Origin: Clostridiales bacterium
GTDB lineage: Bacteria; Bacillota; Clostridia; Christensenellales; CAG-138
Length of the DNA stretch: 20,895 nt
Reading direction: 5' to 3'
Assembly: GCA_003486785.1 (NCBI GenBank)
Contig: DNFZ01000159.1
Span: forward strand, 1-20,895
Both the position numbers and the translations under genes were made by a program. Shown here one piece after another: positions 1-7,955 of the stretch (positions are counted from its first letter, which is position 1; each line of letters begins with the position of its first letter). Below the pieces are notes generated by a model. It saw nothing but the letters and a program-made list of their open reading frames with translations. It did no database searches and was not told the origin of the DNA.

Positions 1-29
1 CGGGCGGATGATATCCGCCCCTACAAAGA
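1..29. repeat. REP-like palindromic repeat, copy 1
   Basis: The palindrome has arms GGGCGGAT and ATCCGCCC around a 3-nt loop and is followed by the tail CTACAAAGA. It is the inverted partner of the unit at 101-129; the two agree at 27 of 29 positions. The two differences fall at paired stem positions, so the hairpin is kept. It lies at the window edge and may extend further left. Short palindromes with a CTACAAAG tail resemble extragenic repeats of gut Clostridia; that comparison is from memory. Confidence 0.7.
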
Positions 30-100
30 AAAAAACGGTTGAAAAATCTCTTTCCTTCGAAAAACACAAACTTGGAGAATTCTACCCGTGAACCCGCAAA

Positions 101-129
101 TCTTTGTAGGGGAGGATATCATCCTCCCG
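101..129. repeat. REP-like palindromic repeat, copy 2 (inverted)
   Basis: The tail TCTTTGTAGG leads into a hairpin with arms GGGAGGAT and ATCCTCCC. It is the reverse complement of the unit at 1-29 except for two compensating changes (a C-G pair replaced by an A-T pair), so the structure rather than the sequence is conserved. The pair encloses about 70 bp of non-coding DNA. No gene was recognised between 1 and 300. Confidence 0.7.
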
Positions 130-300
130 CACCGCAAGGCATTCGCGCAAGGATCGTTTTGCGGTATTCTACGCAGTTATCGCCTGTACCGATGCATACA
201 CAAGCAAATTTACCACAAGTGGTATATTCGGAAATCGTCCATTTATACCGACGCTCGATTTACCCCGTGTGGTAGCGTGCGCCGAAGCCGCAAAATCCCC

Positions 301-3243
301 TTACAGTTTCCCCTGTACGGTGACGGTGGTAAACGTGCGGAGCGTGTGCTGCATGCGCTCTTGCTTGAGCAGCGGCAAAACATTGCGCACCACCTCTATG
401 CGCGTCACTCCGATCAACTCCATGAGCATTTCGGAAGCGTCTTTGATGCTCGGGCTCTCGTCAAACTCGATACTGAGCGTATCCTCCCCCGTCAGCGTAA
501 TGCGAAGCAGCCGCGTAAACGGCGTCTCGATGAAGTGCGCAATGATGTTCAGCGTCCGTTCGCCCGCTTCGGAAACCTCGGTCTGCACGGCAAAACGCGC
601 CTCAAACACATCCCCGCGTTGCGTAATCGTTGCGGCGGTATAGCCGCTCTCTTTGAGCGAGAAACGGTGTGTATATTCTCCTTCAACCATCTCGATGGCA
701 AGCCCGCCCTTCTCCGCGCGGGAGAAAACGATCTGGCTTAGCCCCGTGGTGAAGTTGTTGTGTCCGCTCTGCAGGATAAACGGCATCAGCCCGCCGATAT
801 TCGCGTCAAACGAGTAGACGCGCCCGTTGAGCGTTTCAGCCATCTCCTCCAGCGGAACGCTGACTCGTTCGCCGGAGTAGAACGGCGCGCGGTATCGCGC
901 GCTCATCGCACAAAGCGTGTTCTTCAGCGCCTCCGCCCCGCGCGGGTCTCGCGGCAGCGGCCGTTCGCCCACGTTGTCCAGCGCAGCAGTGACGTAATCC
1001 AGCACGCCGCCCTGTGCAAACAGGCGTGCGCTGCCGGAAAACAGCACGATGATCACGTTGAGATCCGGGAGCGCGAGCATATACTGGCCAAAAGCACCGT
1101 TGAAGAGAAACGAGCCCTTGCGCGCGGTCATCCAGATCTGGTGGCCGTATCCATAGGTGATCTCCCCGTGCGGGGTGTCGATTTGCGGCCGCGTCGCCTC
1201 CTCGATCCACTGTTCGCTGATGAGACGCTTCTCGCCCCAAAACGTCCGCCATACGCCCCGGTTGAGATAGAGCTGGCCGATTTTTGCGACGCTCTCCGGC
1301 GTAAGCGACAGCCCCCAGCCGCCCTTTTCCGTACCGTTGGGACAGGTCTCCCAATAATAGCATTCGATGCCCAGCGGCTGATAGAGGCGGGGTTTGAGGT
1401 AGTCCGTGAGTGTTCCCCCCGTCTTTCTGCGCACGATGGCGGCGAGCATGTAGGTGTTCATGGAGTTGTAGTCAAACGCGCTGCCGGGTTCATGCTTCAC
1501 CGGCGCGTGCAAAAAATCCCGCTCCCAGTCGGTCCCCATCGCGGAACCGGCTTCGTTGAAAAATGTGCCTGTGCTCATATTCAGCAGCATGCGGACGGTC
1601 ATCTTGCGCGCGGGGTGCGTCTCGCTCTCGGGCGCTTTGTCCGGGAAGATGTCGCAAAGCCGCTCATCGAGCGCAAGCAGCCCTTCATCCACCAGCATGC
1701 CGATGGCGGTTGCGGTGACGCTCTTGCTCAGCGAGTAGAGCTGGTGCGGCAAGCGGCTGTCGTAGGGAGACCAGTTCGCCTCGGCGATCACTTTTCCGTT
1801 GCGCAAGACCATGATTTCATGCGCCATTACCGCGCCGTCGGCATGAATGGCGTCCAGAAGCGCGTTGAGGGCGATGGAGGAGATGCCCTCGCGCTCCGGC
1901 GTGCTGCGCAAAAACGGCTTTGCTTCTGTTTGCGGACGGAAAGCGGGCTTCTGCGGATAGTGCGCATACGGATAAAGATGCTGGGTATCCTGTGTGAGAA
2001 ATTTCCAGATCATATCCATCGCGCGCTTTTGCAGCGTGAGATCGACTTTTTCCATCTCCTTGCGGAAGAAGCCGCGCTTCCTGCGCAGCTGCGCGCGCTC
2101 CATCCCCGCGAGAACCTCATATCTTGCGTTCACGCGGCAAAGCACCTTGTCCCAGGTGACGGGTGCCATTGCCCGCGCGTTTGCCCGCATGCGCTCCTGC
2201 GCTTTGGGGTCTGCCAGGTAGCGCGCAATCGCGTCCGCCATGCTCTGCGCGGTGTCCCCGCAGGTCAACCCGTTGACCCCGTGGGTAATCAGTTCGCCAG
2301 GCATGCTGCCCGCAATCACGAGCGACGGCGTTCCCTGCACCGCAGCCTCGCGCACGACGAGCCCCGCGCTGATGCGCTGCGAGGGAAAGAGGCACAGCGC
2401 GCTCTCGGCATACAAACCGCCGAGCAATGATTCATCTGTGATCTGGCCTAAGAAGCGCACGGTGCCCAGTATGCCCAGCTCCCGAGCCTTAGCATGCGCA
2501 TGCTTTTCTTCCGGTCCGCCGCCAGCGATGAGCAGCTGAAGCGCCTGCCCCCGCACGCGCAGCTGCGCCGCCGCCTCAAGCACGCGCGTTAGGTTCTTCT
2601 GCTGGTCGAGGCTGCCGGCATACAAAAGCACGGGCGATTGCGAGAGATGAAACACCTCCCGCGCACGGCGTCTCACCTGCTCGTCAACCGCGAGCAGATC
2701 TGTGCCGTTGTCCATCACCTCGATGTTTCCCTCAAATCCGCGCTCGTAAAGAAACGCTCGCGCATCCTCGCTGGCGACCCAGAGCTCGTCGCAGCGGCTG
2801 AAGAAGTCGAACGCAAAGAACTTTGAGAGCTGCTTTTGCCGCTCGTCCTTCTGCCCCGTTAAAAACTCGCGTATATACTTGGTGTGAAACGTACCGACCA
2901 GCGGCACGCGATGCTTGTCCGCAAGGCGCACCGCTTCCATGCCCGCCGAGCCGGGGCTGTGCGCATGCACGATGTCAAACGAGAGCGCATTGACGCGCGT
3001 GAGATAATGCATGTCCAGCATCGCCGCCGTCCCGCGGAGTTGCGATCCGCCCGGGATATTCAGCGCGAGATAGTCCAGAATCTCAAACGGCAGCTTGCCG
3101 CGGTAGCCCTGCGTGACGAGCGGGGCGATCACATACACCTGCTGCCCAAACGCGCCCAGGCCGCGTGCATATGCCTGCACCACGCGGCTCACGCCGTCCG
3201 CAACGGGAAAAAACTGATCCGAACACTGCGCAATCTTTAGCAT
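301..3243 (-). CDS. GT4 glycosyltransferase fused to serine beta-lactamase-like hydrolase
   Basis: A single 980-residue frame joins two enzymes. Residues 1-380 form a GT-B glycosyltransferase of family GT4: an N-terminal segment FFPVADGVSRVV, the acceptor-side motif HAHSPGSAGMEA, a donor-domain start YAGSLDQQKN and a C-terminal REAAVQGTPSLV segment, as in diacylglycerol glucosyltransferases and mannosyltransferases. Residues about 445-735 form a class C beta-lactamase/esterase-type domain with the SxxK pair S504 and K507 (YSLSK) and a YNS motif at 592-594. A C-terminal region of about 250 residues resembles the tail domain of such serine hydrolases. The start at 3243 is preferred over the ATG at 3252 because GGAGG lies 10 nt before it but only 2 nt before the other. 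It probably acts on cell-envelope glycolipid or peptidoglycan-related material; the substrate is unknown. There is no signal peptide, so the hydrolase half is expected to be cytoplasmic, which is unusual. No terminator was seen downstream. Confidence 0.85.
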   Translation of the reverse strand: MLKIAQCSDQFFPVADGVSRVVQAYARGLGAFGQQVYVIAPLVTQGYRGKLPFEILDYLALNIPGGSQLRGTAAMLDMHYLTRVNALSFDIVHAHSPGSAGMEAVRLADKHRVPLVGTFHTKYIREFLTGQKDERQKQLSKFFAFDFFSRCDELWVASEDARAFLYERGFEGNIEVMDNGTDLLAVDEQVRRRAREVFHLSQSPVLLYAGSLDQQKNLTRVLEAAAQLRVRGQALQLLIAGGGPEEKHAHAKARELGILGTVRFLGQITDESLLGGLYAESALCLFPSQRISAGLVVREAAVQGTPSLVIAGSMPGELITHGVNGLTCGDTAQSMADAIARYLADPKAQERMRANARAMAPVTWDKVLCRVNARYEVLAGMERAQLRRKRGFFRKEMEKVDLTLQKRAMDMIWKFLTQDTQHLYPYAHYPQKPAFRPQTEAKPFLRSTPEREGISSIALNALLDAIHADGAVMAHEIMVLRNGKVIAEANWSPYDSRLPHQLYSLSKSVTATAIGMLVDEGLLALDERLCDIFPDKAPESETHPARKMTVRMLLNMSTGTFFNEAGSAMGTDWERDFLHAPVKHEPGSAFDYNSMNTYMLAAIVRRKTGGTLTDYLKPRLYQPLGIECYYWETCPNGTEKGGWGLSLTPESVAKIGQLYLNRGVWRTFWGEKRLISEQWIEEATRPQIDTPHGEITYGYGHQIWMTARKGSFLFNGAFGQYMLALPDLNVIIVLFSGSARLFAQGGVLDYVTAALDNVGERPLPRDPRGAEALKNTLCAMSARYRAPFYSGERVSVPLEEMAETLNGRVYSFDANIGGLMPFILQSGHNNFTTGLSQIVFSRAEKGGLAIEMVEGEYTHRFSLKESGYTAATITQRGDVFEARFAVQTEVSEAGERTLNIIAHFIETPFTRLLRITLTGEDTLSIEFDESPSIKDASEMLMELIGVTRIEVVRNVLPLLKQERMQHTLRTFTTVTVQGKL

Positions 3244-3264
3244 GGTTTTCATTCCTCCGCTTTT

Positions 3265-3273
3265 ATTCTAGCA
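3265..3273 (-). promoter_or_regulatory. extended -10 promoter of the glycosyltransferase-hydrolase gene
   Basis: On the minus strand the sequence reads TGTGCTAGAAT, an extended -10 (TGC then TAGAAT), about 22 bp upstream of the ATG at 3243. No good -35 box is visible. The same TGTGCTA core occurs before the NYN gene and at 3381-3393. Confidence 0.45.
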
Positions 3274-3364
3274 CAGCGCCCTTGCGATCGCCACAGGCGC
3301 AATTTTGATGTTTGACGAAGCGCTCTTAACAAAACGATGCGCCGCTTTGTCACATATTCTTTTC

Positions 3365-3393
3365 TTTACAAATGCGAACATGTGTGCTATTCT
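3365..3393 (+). promoter_or_regulatory. promoter of the helicase leader
   Basis: TTTACA at 3365-3370 and TATTCT at 3388-3393 are separated by 17 bp, with an extended TGTGC just before the -10. Transcription would start near 3400, which gives a leader of about 260-290 nt before the helicase start. It diverges from the promoter at 3265-3273. Confidence 0.5.
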
Positions 3394-3399
3394 GGCAAA

Positions 3400-3662
3400 G
3401 TATTGTGATGCAGCACCCCTGTTGAAGAAGTGCAGGGGATACAATTTGACTCGAAACGATACCTCATTATTTCGTACGAACTCCCGTTGTCTGTCGCATT
3501 TATGATACGCCCTGGCAAGAAAATACATCACTTGCCATACGGCTAAGAGCGTTCCGGCTCCGACGTATCAATATCGATTAGACGACAGGACAACGTTTTT
3601 ACGGAAAAACTATGCTTTTTCGATAAGACGATGCCCATTTCGGTCGGCATGGTCTTATTTTT
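3400..3662 (+). other. structured 5' leader of the DEAD-box helicase mRNA
   Basis: This non-coding stretch holds successive hairpins. One has CCCCTG/CAGGGG arms at 3416-3438, flanked by ATTGT/ACAAT. One has perfect TGGCAAG/CTTGCCA arms at 3513-3537. A small GAGC/GCTC stem lies at 3547-3560. The last is a terminator-like hairpin at 3625-3662. No convincing peptide is encoded. It fits an attenuated or temperature-responsive leader of an RNA helicase gene. It does not match any riboswitch class that I recognise. Confidence 0.4.
3625..3662 (+). terminator. terminator-like hairpin immediately before the helicase gene
   Basis: Arms AAGACGATGCC (3625-3635) and GGCATGGTCTT (3646-3656) pair over 10 of 11 positions around a 10-nt loop and are followed by ATTTTT. 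No plus-strand gene ends upstream, so it could be an attenuator in the helicase leader or the end of a short leader RNA. Confidence 0.55.
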
Positions 3663-3692
3663 ATGGCATTACGGAACAGAAAGAAAAGGAAA

Positions 3693-4781
3693 ATGAATTA
3701 CACAGAACTCCTAAGCGCAGAAATGCAGCAAACGCTGGCGGATGCCGGCTACGAAACCCCCACCCCGATTCAGGCGCAGAGCCTCGATACCCTGCTCTCA
3801 GGACGCGACCTTGTCGGCATTGCCCAAACGGGCACGGGTAAAACCGCGGCATTCGCGGTGCCGATTATCGAGAAAATCAATCCGGACAACCGCAAACCGC
3901 AGGCGCTGATCCTCTGCCCCACGCGCGAGCTCGCGCTGCAGACCACCGCCGTGTTTAAGAAACTTTCTTCGCATAAAAAGATGCGGACGGTGTCCATCTA
4001 TGGCGGGCAGTCCCCCAATGTCCAGATTCAGGCGCTGCGCGGCGGCGCGCAGGTCGTCGTCGGCACACCCGGCCGCGTGAAAGACCTCATCGGGCAGAAC
4101 GCACTCAAACTCAGCAATATCCGCTATGTCGTGCTCGACGAGGCGGACGAAATGCTCGACTTCGGCTTCCTGCCGGATATCAAGTGGATTCTAAGCACAA
4201 TTCCGGACGAACGGCAGATGATGCTGTTCTCCGCTACCATGAGCAAGGAGATCTCAGCCATCGCCAAGGGCTATCTTAAGACGCCTGCAACCGTCGAGGT
4301 TGGCGAGCGCAACGAGCCCACCAAGACCGTGCGCCAGATGAGCATCCACACAGCGGAGGCGGGCAAGATCACCACCGTGAATTTCCTGATGAAAGAAACA
4401 GACCCGCGCCTGACGTTGATCTTTTGCAACACGCGGCACAGGGTGAAATCGGTCACCAAGAAACTCAACGCAGGCGGCCTTGCCAGCGCATGCCTGCACG
4501 GCGACCTGAGCCAGAACCAGCGCAACAAGATCATGCGCGATTTTCGCGCAGGCGTAACGCCCGTGCTCGTCGCAACGGATGTCGCCGCCCGCGGCATCGA
4601 TGTGGACAACATCGATCTGGTCATCAACTACGACGTGCCGGACAAGCCGGAATACTATGTCCACCGCATCGGCAGAACCGGAAGAGCAGGGCACAGCGGC
4701 TTTGCGGCAACGCTCGTGAGCGAGCAGGATGTCCCGCGGCTCCGCACCATCAAGCGCCAATATAACGTTTTGACAAACTAG
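3693..4781 (+). CDS. DEAD-box ATP-dependent RNA helicase
   Basis: A 362-residue helicase core that unwinds RNA duplexes, with every DEAD-box motif visible: Q motif (TPTPIQ, 23-28), motif I AQTGTGKT (44-51), Ia PTREL (76-80), GTPGR (124-128), DEAD (149-152), SAT (180-182), LIFCNT (242-247), ATDVAARGIDV (294-304) and HRIGRTGRAG (324-333). The protein ends about 30 residues after motif VI, so it lacks the basic or RNA-binding C-terminal extension of CsdA/CshA/DbpA-type helicases and resembles a minimal RhlE-like core. The start at 3693 (MNYTELL) is favoured because AAAAGGA lies just before it, although the spacing is short. An in-frame ATG at 3663 would add 10 basic residues but abuts the terminator-like hairpin. 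A strong terminator follows the gene. It was probably named as a generic DEAD/DEAH helicase because the subfamily cannot be fixed by eye. Confidence 0.95.
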   Translation: MNYTELLSAEMQQTLADAGYETPTPIQAQSLDTLLSGRDLVGIAQTGTGKTAAFAVPIIEKINPDNRKPQALILCPTRELALQTTAVFKKLSSHKKMRTVSIYGGQSPNVQIQALRGGAQVVVGTPGRVKDLIGQNALKLSNIRYVVLDEADEMLDFGFLPDIKWILSTIPDERQMMLFSATMSKEISAIAKGYLKTPATVEVGERNEPTKTVRQMSIHTAEAGKITTVNFLMKETDPRLTLIFCNTRHRVKSVTKKLNAGGLASACLHGDLSQNQRNKIMRDFRAGVTPVLVATDVAARGIDVDNIDLVINYDVPDKPEYYVHRIGRTGRAGHSGFAATLVSEQDVPRLRTIKRQYNVLTN

Positions 4782-4798
4782 TTCGCGCGTTTTTCCAA

Positions 4799-4837
4799 GG
4801 CGTCCGGAATATATTATTTCGGATGCCTTTTTTTTTT
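4799..4837 (+). terminator. rho-independent terminator of the helicase gene
   Basis: Arms GGCGTCCGGAAT (4799-4810) and ATTTCGGATGCC (4816-4827) pair over 12 positions with two G-U pairs and a 5-nt loop, followed by ten T residues. It lies 18 bp after the helicase stop codon. Confidence 0.92.
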
Positions 4838-5163
4838 GCAAGAATCAGGTGTTTTGTTACATTAGCATCATTTTCGAATTCCTTGGTGTATTACATCCCT
4901 GTTGCTTTCAACGCTCCTGATTTCGTATTTCATGTTTCAGACATAAATCAGCTTATGCAATGCTTCCTCTTCGTAAAATTCGACCATTTATCGGCGACGC
5001 TCACGCATCTTTTCCGTTAATACTGTTACACAATGCAAGAGATTAATCGATGAAAGCCGATCTTTTTCAAAGAAATCGCAGTTTGGCGCTTTGATCTGTT
5101 CGTTATTAGACGCTTTGTAATATTTTACTGCTCTTGTAACGTTTATGTAATAATTCCTGTGTA
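4838..5163. other. AT-rich intergenic region without a recognised gene
   Basis: This stretch is much richer in A and T than the flanking genes. Short open frames on both strands have no recognisable domains; one of them starts inside the terminator hairpin. No tRNA, riboswitch or good sigma-A promoter was recognised apart from the site just upstream of the exported-protein gene. Confidence 0.5.
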
Positions 5164-5172
5164 TGCTATAGC
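5164..5172 (+). promoter_or_regulatory. possible extended -10 of the exported-protein gene
   Basis: TGC followed by TATAGC lies about 26 bp before the ATG at 5198. It resembles the TGC-TATAAT extended -10 of the NYN gene. No convincing -35 box was found. Confidence 0.3.
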
Positions 5173-5197
5173 CATAAGATTGAAAAGAGGTCACACG

Positions 5198-6070
5198 ATG
5201 AAAAAGAAAAGCCTGCGAGCCATTCTCGTCACACTCGCCCTTCTGCTGATCGCCTTTGCCGTGGTTTTAACGAGCGGCTCTCTGGCGAGTGAAGCGGTTG
5301 TCGCTTCTACGCCCGCATATGAAGCCCAGTCGGTCGATGCGCAAGCAGAGAGGGAAACCATCGCGGATCCCGAGGTTCCGCTCGCAGCGCCGCAGACCAT
5401 CGAGACTGTGCAGCTCACCATCATTCCCGTGCAGGAAGATTCGTTCACCGACGAAGCGCCCATCGTGAAACCGCCGATTGTAAAAGAGCCTGTCGAAGAA
5501 GAGCCTGCCTCCGAAGAGCCTGCCTCCGGAGAGCCCGCCTCCGAAGAAACTGTTGTAATTTCCTCCGCCGCTATCCGCTTGCTGGAGCGCGCATACGCGC
5601 TGCTCGCGCAGTATAACGCCGCCACCACGACTGCGGAAAAACGCGCGATTCTGGAAGCCCCGAACAACAGCCTTGGCAACGATGCTTTCCGTAGCAAGCT
5701 GCTCGCCGATCTCGGCGGCAACTGGGAACAGTTGGAAGCAGACGTCGTTGCAGTGACGGAGTATCAGCAAGGCAAAACGCTTTATGTGCAGGTTTATATG
5801 AGCGGCATCAGCAGCAACTATGTGCCTGTGGTCTACACCACGCAGAACGCCGATCGTAGCGGCAACCAGTGGGCAACCAACCTCGTCTACAACGATGAAA
5901 CCGCAACCTGGATGGAATACACGCAAAAGCACGCCTATAACGAGAGCCGTGTAGGATTCTACATGACGACGCTATACAACAATGAGGACGGCTGGGAAGA
6001 GCTCAAGGAAACCATGGAGTCCAGTGACGTCTGGCAGCCGGTAGAGGCATCTACGAGTACAGAGGATTAA
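5198..6070 (+). CDS. exported protein with a Glu/Pro/Ala/Ser repeat, function unknown
   Basis: I do not recognise the family. The 290-residue product begins with KKK and a hydrophobic stretch (residues 8-26), a typical Sec signal peptide with probable cleavage near residues 30-33. There is no lipobox cysteine. Residues 85-118 are an acidic, proline-rich spacer with EEPAS-type repeats, probably an extended linker. The C-terminal domain (about 120-290) starts with an amphipathic helical segment and continues with alternating beta-like stretches rich in Tyr, Asn and Thr. The start at 5198 has AAAGAGG 8 nt upstream; the upstream ATG at 5159 would put charged residues ahead of the signal peptide and is unlikely. 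The gene stands alone between two terminators. A cell-surface or secreted ligand-binding role is only a guess. Confidence 0.8.
   Translation: MKKKSLRAILVTLALLLIAFAVVLTSGSLASEAVVASTPAYEAQSVDAQAERETIADPEVPLAAPQTIETVQLTIIPVQEDSFTDEAPIVKPPIVKEPVEEEPASEEPASGEPASEETVVISSAAIRLLERAYALLAQYNAATTTAEKRAILEAPNNSLGNDAFRSKLLADLGGNWEQLEADVVAVTEYQQGKTLYVQVYMSGISSNYVPVVYTTQNADRSGNQWATNLVYNDETATWMEYTQKHAYNESRVGFYMTTLYNNEDGWEELKETMESSDVWQPVEASTSTED
5498..5542 (+). repeat. 15-bp in-frame tandem repeat (three units)
   Basis: GAAGAGCCTGCCTCC occurs twice in a row at 5498-5527, and a diverged third unit follows at 5528-5542. Each unit encodes E-E/P-A-S type residues in the linker of the exported protein. It could expand or contract by slippage. 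Confidence 0.85.
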
Positions 6071-6129
6071 GCCCCGGAACGATTCGCTCCTTTATAGCAA
6101 TTTTTTCATCCAACTCCCTGCTTTTGCGA

Positions 6130-6162
6130 AACCGGCCCTGAACGAGCACAGGGCTGGTTTTT
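6130..6162 (+). terminator. rho-independent terminator of the exported-protein gene
   Basis: Arms AACCGGCCCTG (6130-6140) and CAGGGCTGGTT (6149-6159) pair over 11 positions with one G-U pair and an 8-nt loop, followed by a short T run. It lies 60 bp after the stop codon. Confidence 0.88.
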
Positions 6163-6197
6163 GTTTATCCACACATTCTCACGAGATGCCCGTGCTG

Positions 6198-6206
6198 TGC
6201 TATAAT
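6198..6206 (+). promoter_or_regulatory. extended -10 promoter of the NYN gene
   Basis: TGC directly precedes a consensus TATAAT (6201-6206), within TGTGCTATAAT. The -35 position has no good match, as expected for an extended -10 promoter. Transcription would start near 6213, about 50 nt before the ATG at 6264. Confidence 0.6.
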
Positions 6207-6263
6207 GGCGATATAGTGAACGATTCATCGCCTGACTGGACGATGGAAATGGAGAACAAATAC

Positions 6264-7031
6264 ATGGATAAATCGGAATCCTTAGAGAACATTGCCGTGC
6301 TGATTGATGCGGACAACGCGCAACTGAGCAAGCTTTCGTTGATATTGGAGGAGCTCTCTACCTACGGGCGCATCGTCGTCAAGCGCGCTTACGGAAACTG
6401 GAAAGACCGCGCGCTGAAAAACTGGGAGGAGCAGCTCAAGACTCTCGCCATCAAGCCGGAGCAGCAGTTTGCCTACACGACGGGTAAAAACGCAACCGAC
6501 CTCTCGCTTGCCATCGGCGCTATGGATCTGCTGCATACGCAGATGTATGATGCCGTTGCGCTCATTTCAAGCGACAGCGACTATACCCCGCTTGCCATCC
6601 GCCTGCGCGAAGCGGGTATCTACGTCTTTGGCGTTGGCGAGGAGAAGACGCCGCTCTCGTTTCGCAATGCCTGCGACAACTTCATCTTGACGCAAAACCT
6701 CGGCGACGCGGAAAAGGCCAAGCCCACTTTGGCAGATGAATCGAAAATAGCAAAAAAACCGGAGAAGGCAGCCCCAAAGACCGATCTTTCCGCCATTCAC
6801 AGCCATCTCAAGACTGCCAGCGAGCGCTATCAGGACGCCGACGGCTGGGTCAATATCTCGTCAGCCGGTGGCTATCTCAAGCGCGTAATGCCGGACTTCG
6901 ACAGCAAGACCTACGGGTTTTCCAAGCTGACCGATCTGATCAAAGCCTTTCCCAAGCTCTACGAAACGAAAACCTATCCCGGCAAGGGAACGGTGACGAT
7001 CTTCGCCTACCGTTGCGCTGTCTGCGCGTGA
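6264..7031 (+). CDS. NYN (PIN-like) nuclease domain protein with C-terminal OST-HTH/LOTUS domain
   Basis: The 255-residue protein has an N-terminal NYN domain of the LabA/DUF88 type, a PIN-like fold that usually cleaves RNA. The metal-site acidic residues are visible: D15 and D17 in LIDADN, D79 in GKNATDLSLAIGAMD, and D104/D106 in ISSDSDYTPL. After a charged linker (150-172) comes an OST-HTH/LOTUS domain (about 173-250: DGWVNISSAGGYLK, then GFSKLTDLIKAFP), a module thought to bind RNA. This NYN + OST-HTH architecture is well known in bacteria and suggests an RNA-directed nuclease; the target is unknown. The start at 6264 is preferred because GGAG lies 9 nt upstream; ATG codons at 6243 and 6249 are in frame but poorly placed. 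It is followed at 125 bp by the alpha/beta hydrolase gene. Confidence 0.9.
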   Translation: MDKSESLENIAVLIDADNAQLSKLSLILEELSTYGRIVVKRAYGNWKDRALKNWEEQLKTLAIKPEQQFAYTTGKNATDLSLAIGAMDLLHTQMYDAVALISSDSDYTPLAIRLREAGIYVFGVGEEKTPLSFRNACDNFILTQNLGDAEKAKPTLADESKIAKKPEKAAPKTDLSAIHSHLKTASERYQDADGWVNISSAGGYLKRVMPDFDSKTYGFSKLTDLIKAFPKLYETKTYPGKGTVTIFAYRCAVCA

Positions 7032-7155
7032 GTTTGTCACCGATGAGGATTGAATCCGCCGCTGCCGCTGTATAAGATCATATCAGAGCGCATACATGCC
7101 GGTGCAGAAATGCCCTTGTATGCCCTCAAATCGATCAACTACAGGAGGCTTTTCC

Positions 7156-7881
7156 ATGAAACACACGTTCATGTCCCGCAAGCAGGCAGGTATATATACT
7201 CTCATCGCGCTGGCAGCGATGATCGTCTTTCTCGTTGTCGCTTTTTTTGCATATGTTAACGACTATCACCGCGCGGATCATGCCGCAACCGCGTTTCTCA
7301 ACAGCAACGCCTCTATCCGGCAGGAGGGCAGCCTTACCATCCTTTCACCGGATGCGGGAAACGACACCGGCGCCGGGCTGATCTTTTACCCTGGCGGCAA
7401 GGTAGAGGAAGCGGCGTATCTGCCGCTGCTGGATCTCTTGCGGGAGCAAGGCATCACCATTGCGCTCGTGAAGATGCCGTTTCGCCTAGCGGTATTTCAA
7501 ATCAACGCGGCGGACCGTGTATATGACGCTGTGCCCACCGTTTCCCGCTGGTTCATCGGCGGCCACTCGCTGGGCGGCGCAATGGCTAGCAGCTATGCGG
7601 CGGGCAATGAATCTCGCCTCTCCGGCCTGATCTTGCTGGGCGCATATCCCGTCAACGACAGCCCGATTCCCACGCTTTGCCTCTACGGCAGCGAGGATAT
7701 CCTGCTGGATCTATCCAAACTCGCGGACGTTGCCAATGTGCTCAGGATCGAAGGCGGCAACCATGCGCAGTTTGGCAACTACGGCGTGCAGCAGGGCGAC
7801 GGCGTCGCTATGATCTCACGCGAAGCGCAGCAGGAGCAGGCCGCCGAGGCTATGCTCGCGTTTCTCGTCAACCCGGCATGA
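7156..7881 (+). CDS. membrane-anchored alpha/beta hydrolase
   Basis: The 241-residue protein has a transmembrane anchor at residues 14-34 and an alpha/beta-hydrolase domain behind it, presumably outside the membrane. The nucleophile elbow is GGHSLGG with S138; D181 (GSED) and H203 (GGNHAQFGNYG) complete a catalytic triad. The GLIFYPGGKVEEAAY segment would form the oxyanion region. This layout is typical of the small Abhydrolase_5 group in Firmicutes, with an unknown ester or amide substrate. The start is fixed by AGGAGG at 7143-7148, 7 nt before the ATG. A 74-bp gap without a terminator leads to the membrane protein at 7956, so the two are probably cotranscribed. Confidence 0.92.
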   Translation: MKHTFMSRKQAGIYTLIALAAMIVFLVVAFFAYVNDYHRADHAATAFLNSNASIRQEGSLTILSPDAGNDTGAGLIFYPGGKVEEAAYLPLLDLLREQGITIALVKMPFRLAVFQINAADRVYDAVPTVSRWFIGGHSLGGAMASSYAAGNESRLSGLILLGAYPVNDSPIPTLCLYGSEDILLDLSKLADVANVLRIEGGNHAQFGNYGVQQGDGVAMISREAQQEQAAEAMLAFLVNPA

Positions 7882-7955
7882 TCCAGGAGCGCAACCCGCG
7901 CGTTCTGCACAAGCCAATTTCACTCGCGCAATGACGATATGGAGGTATCATCCGC

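Noticed and set aside
760..2430. Long plus-strand open frame opposite the glycosyltransferase-hydrolase fusion
   Set aside because: Arg/His-rich composition, no domain, no ribosome binding site; it mirrors the GC-rich codon pattern of the minus-strand gene.
4823..5020. Small open frame after the helicase gene
   Set aside because: It begins inside the terminator hairpin, has no ribosome binding site and shows no recognisable domain.
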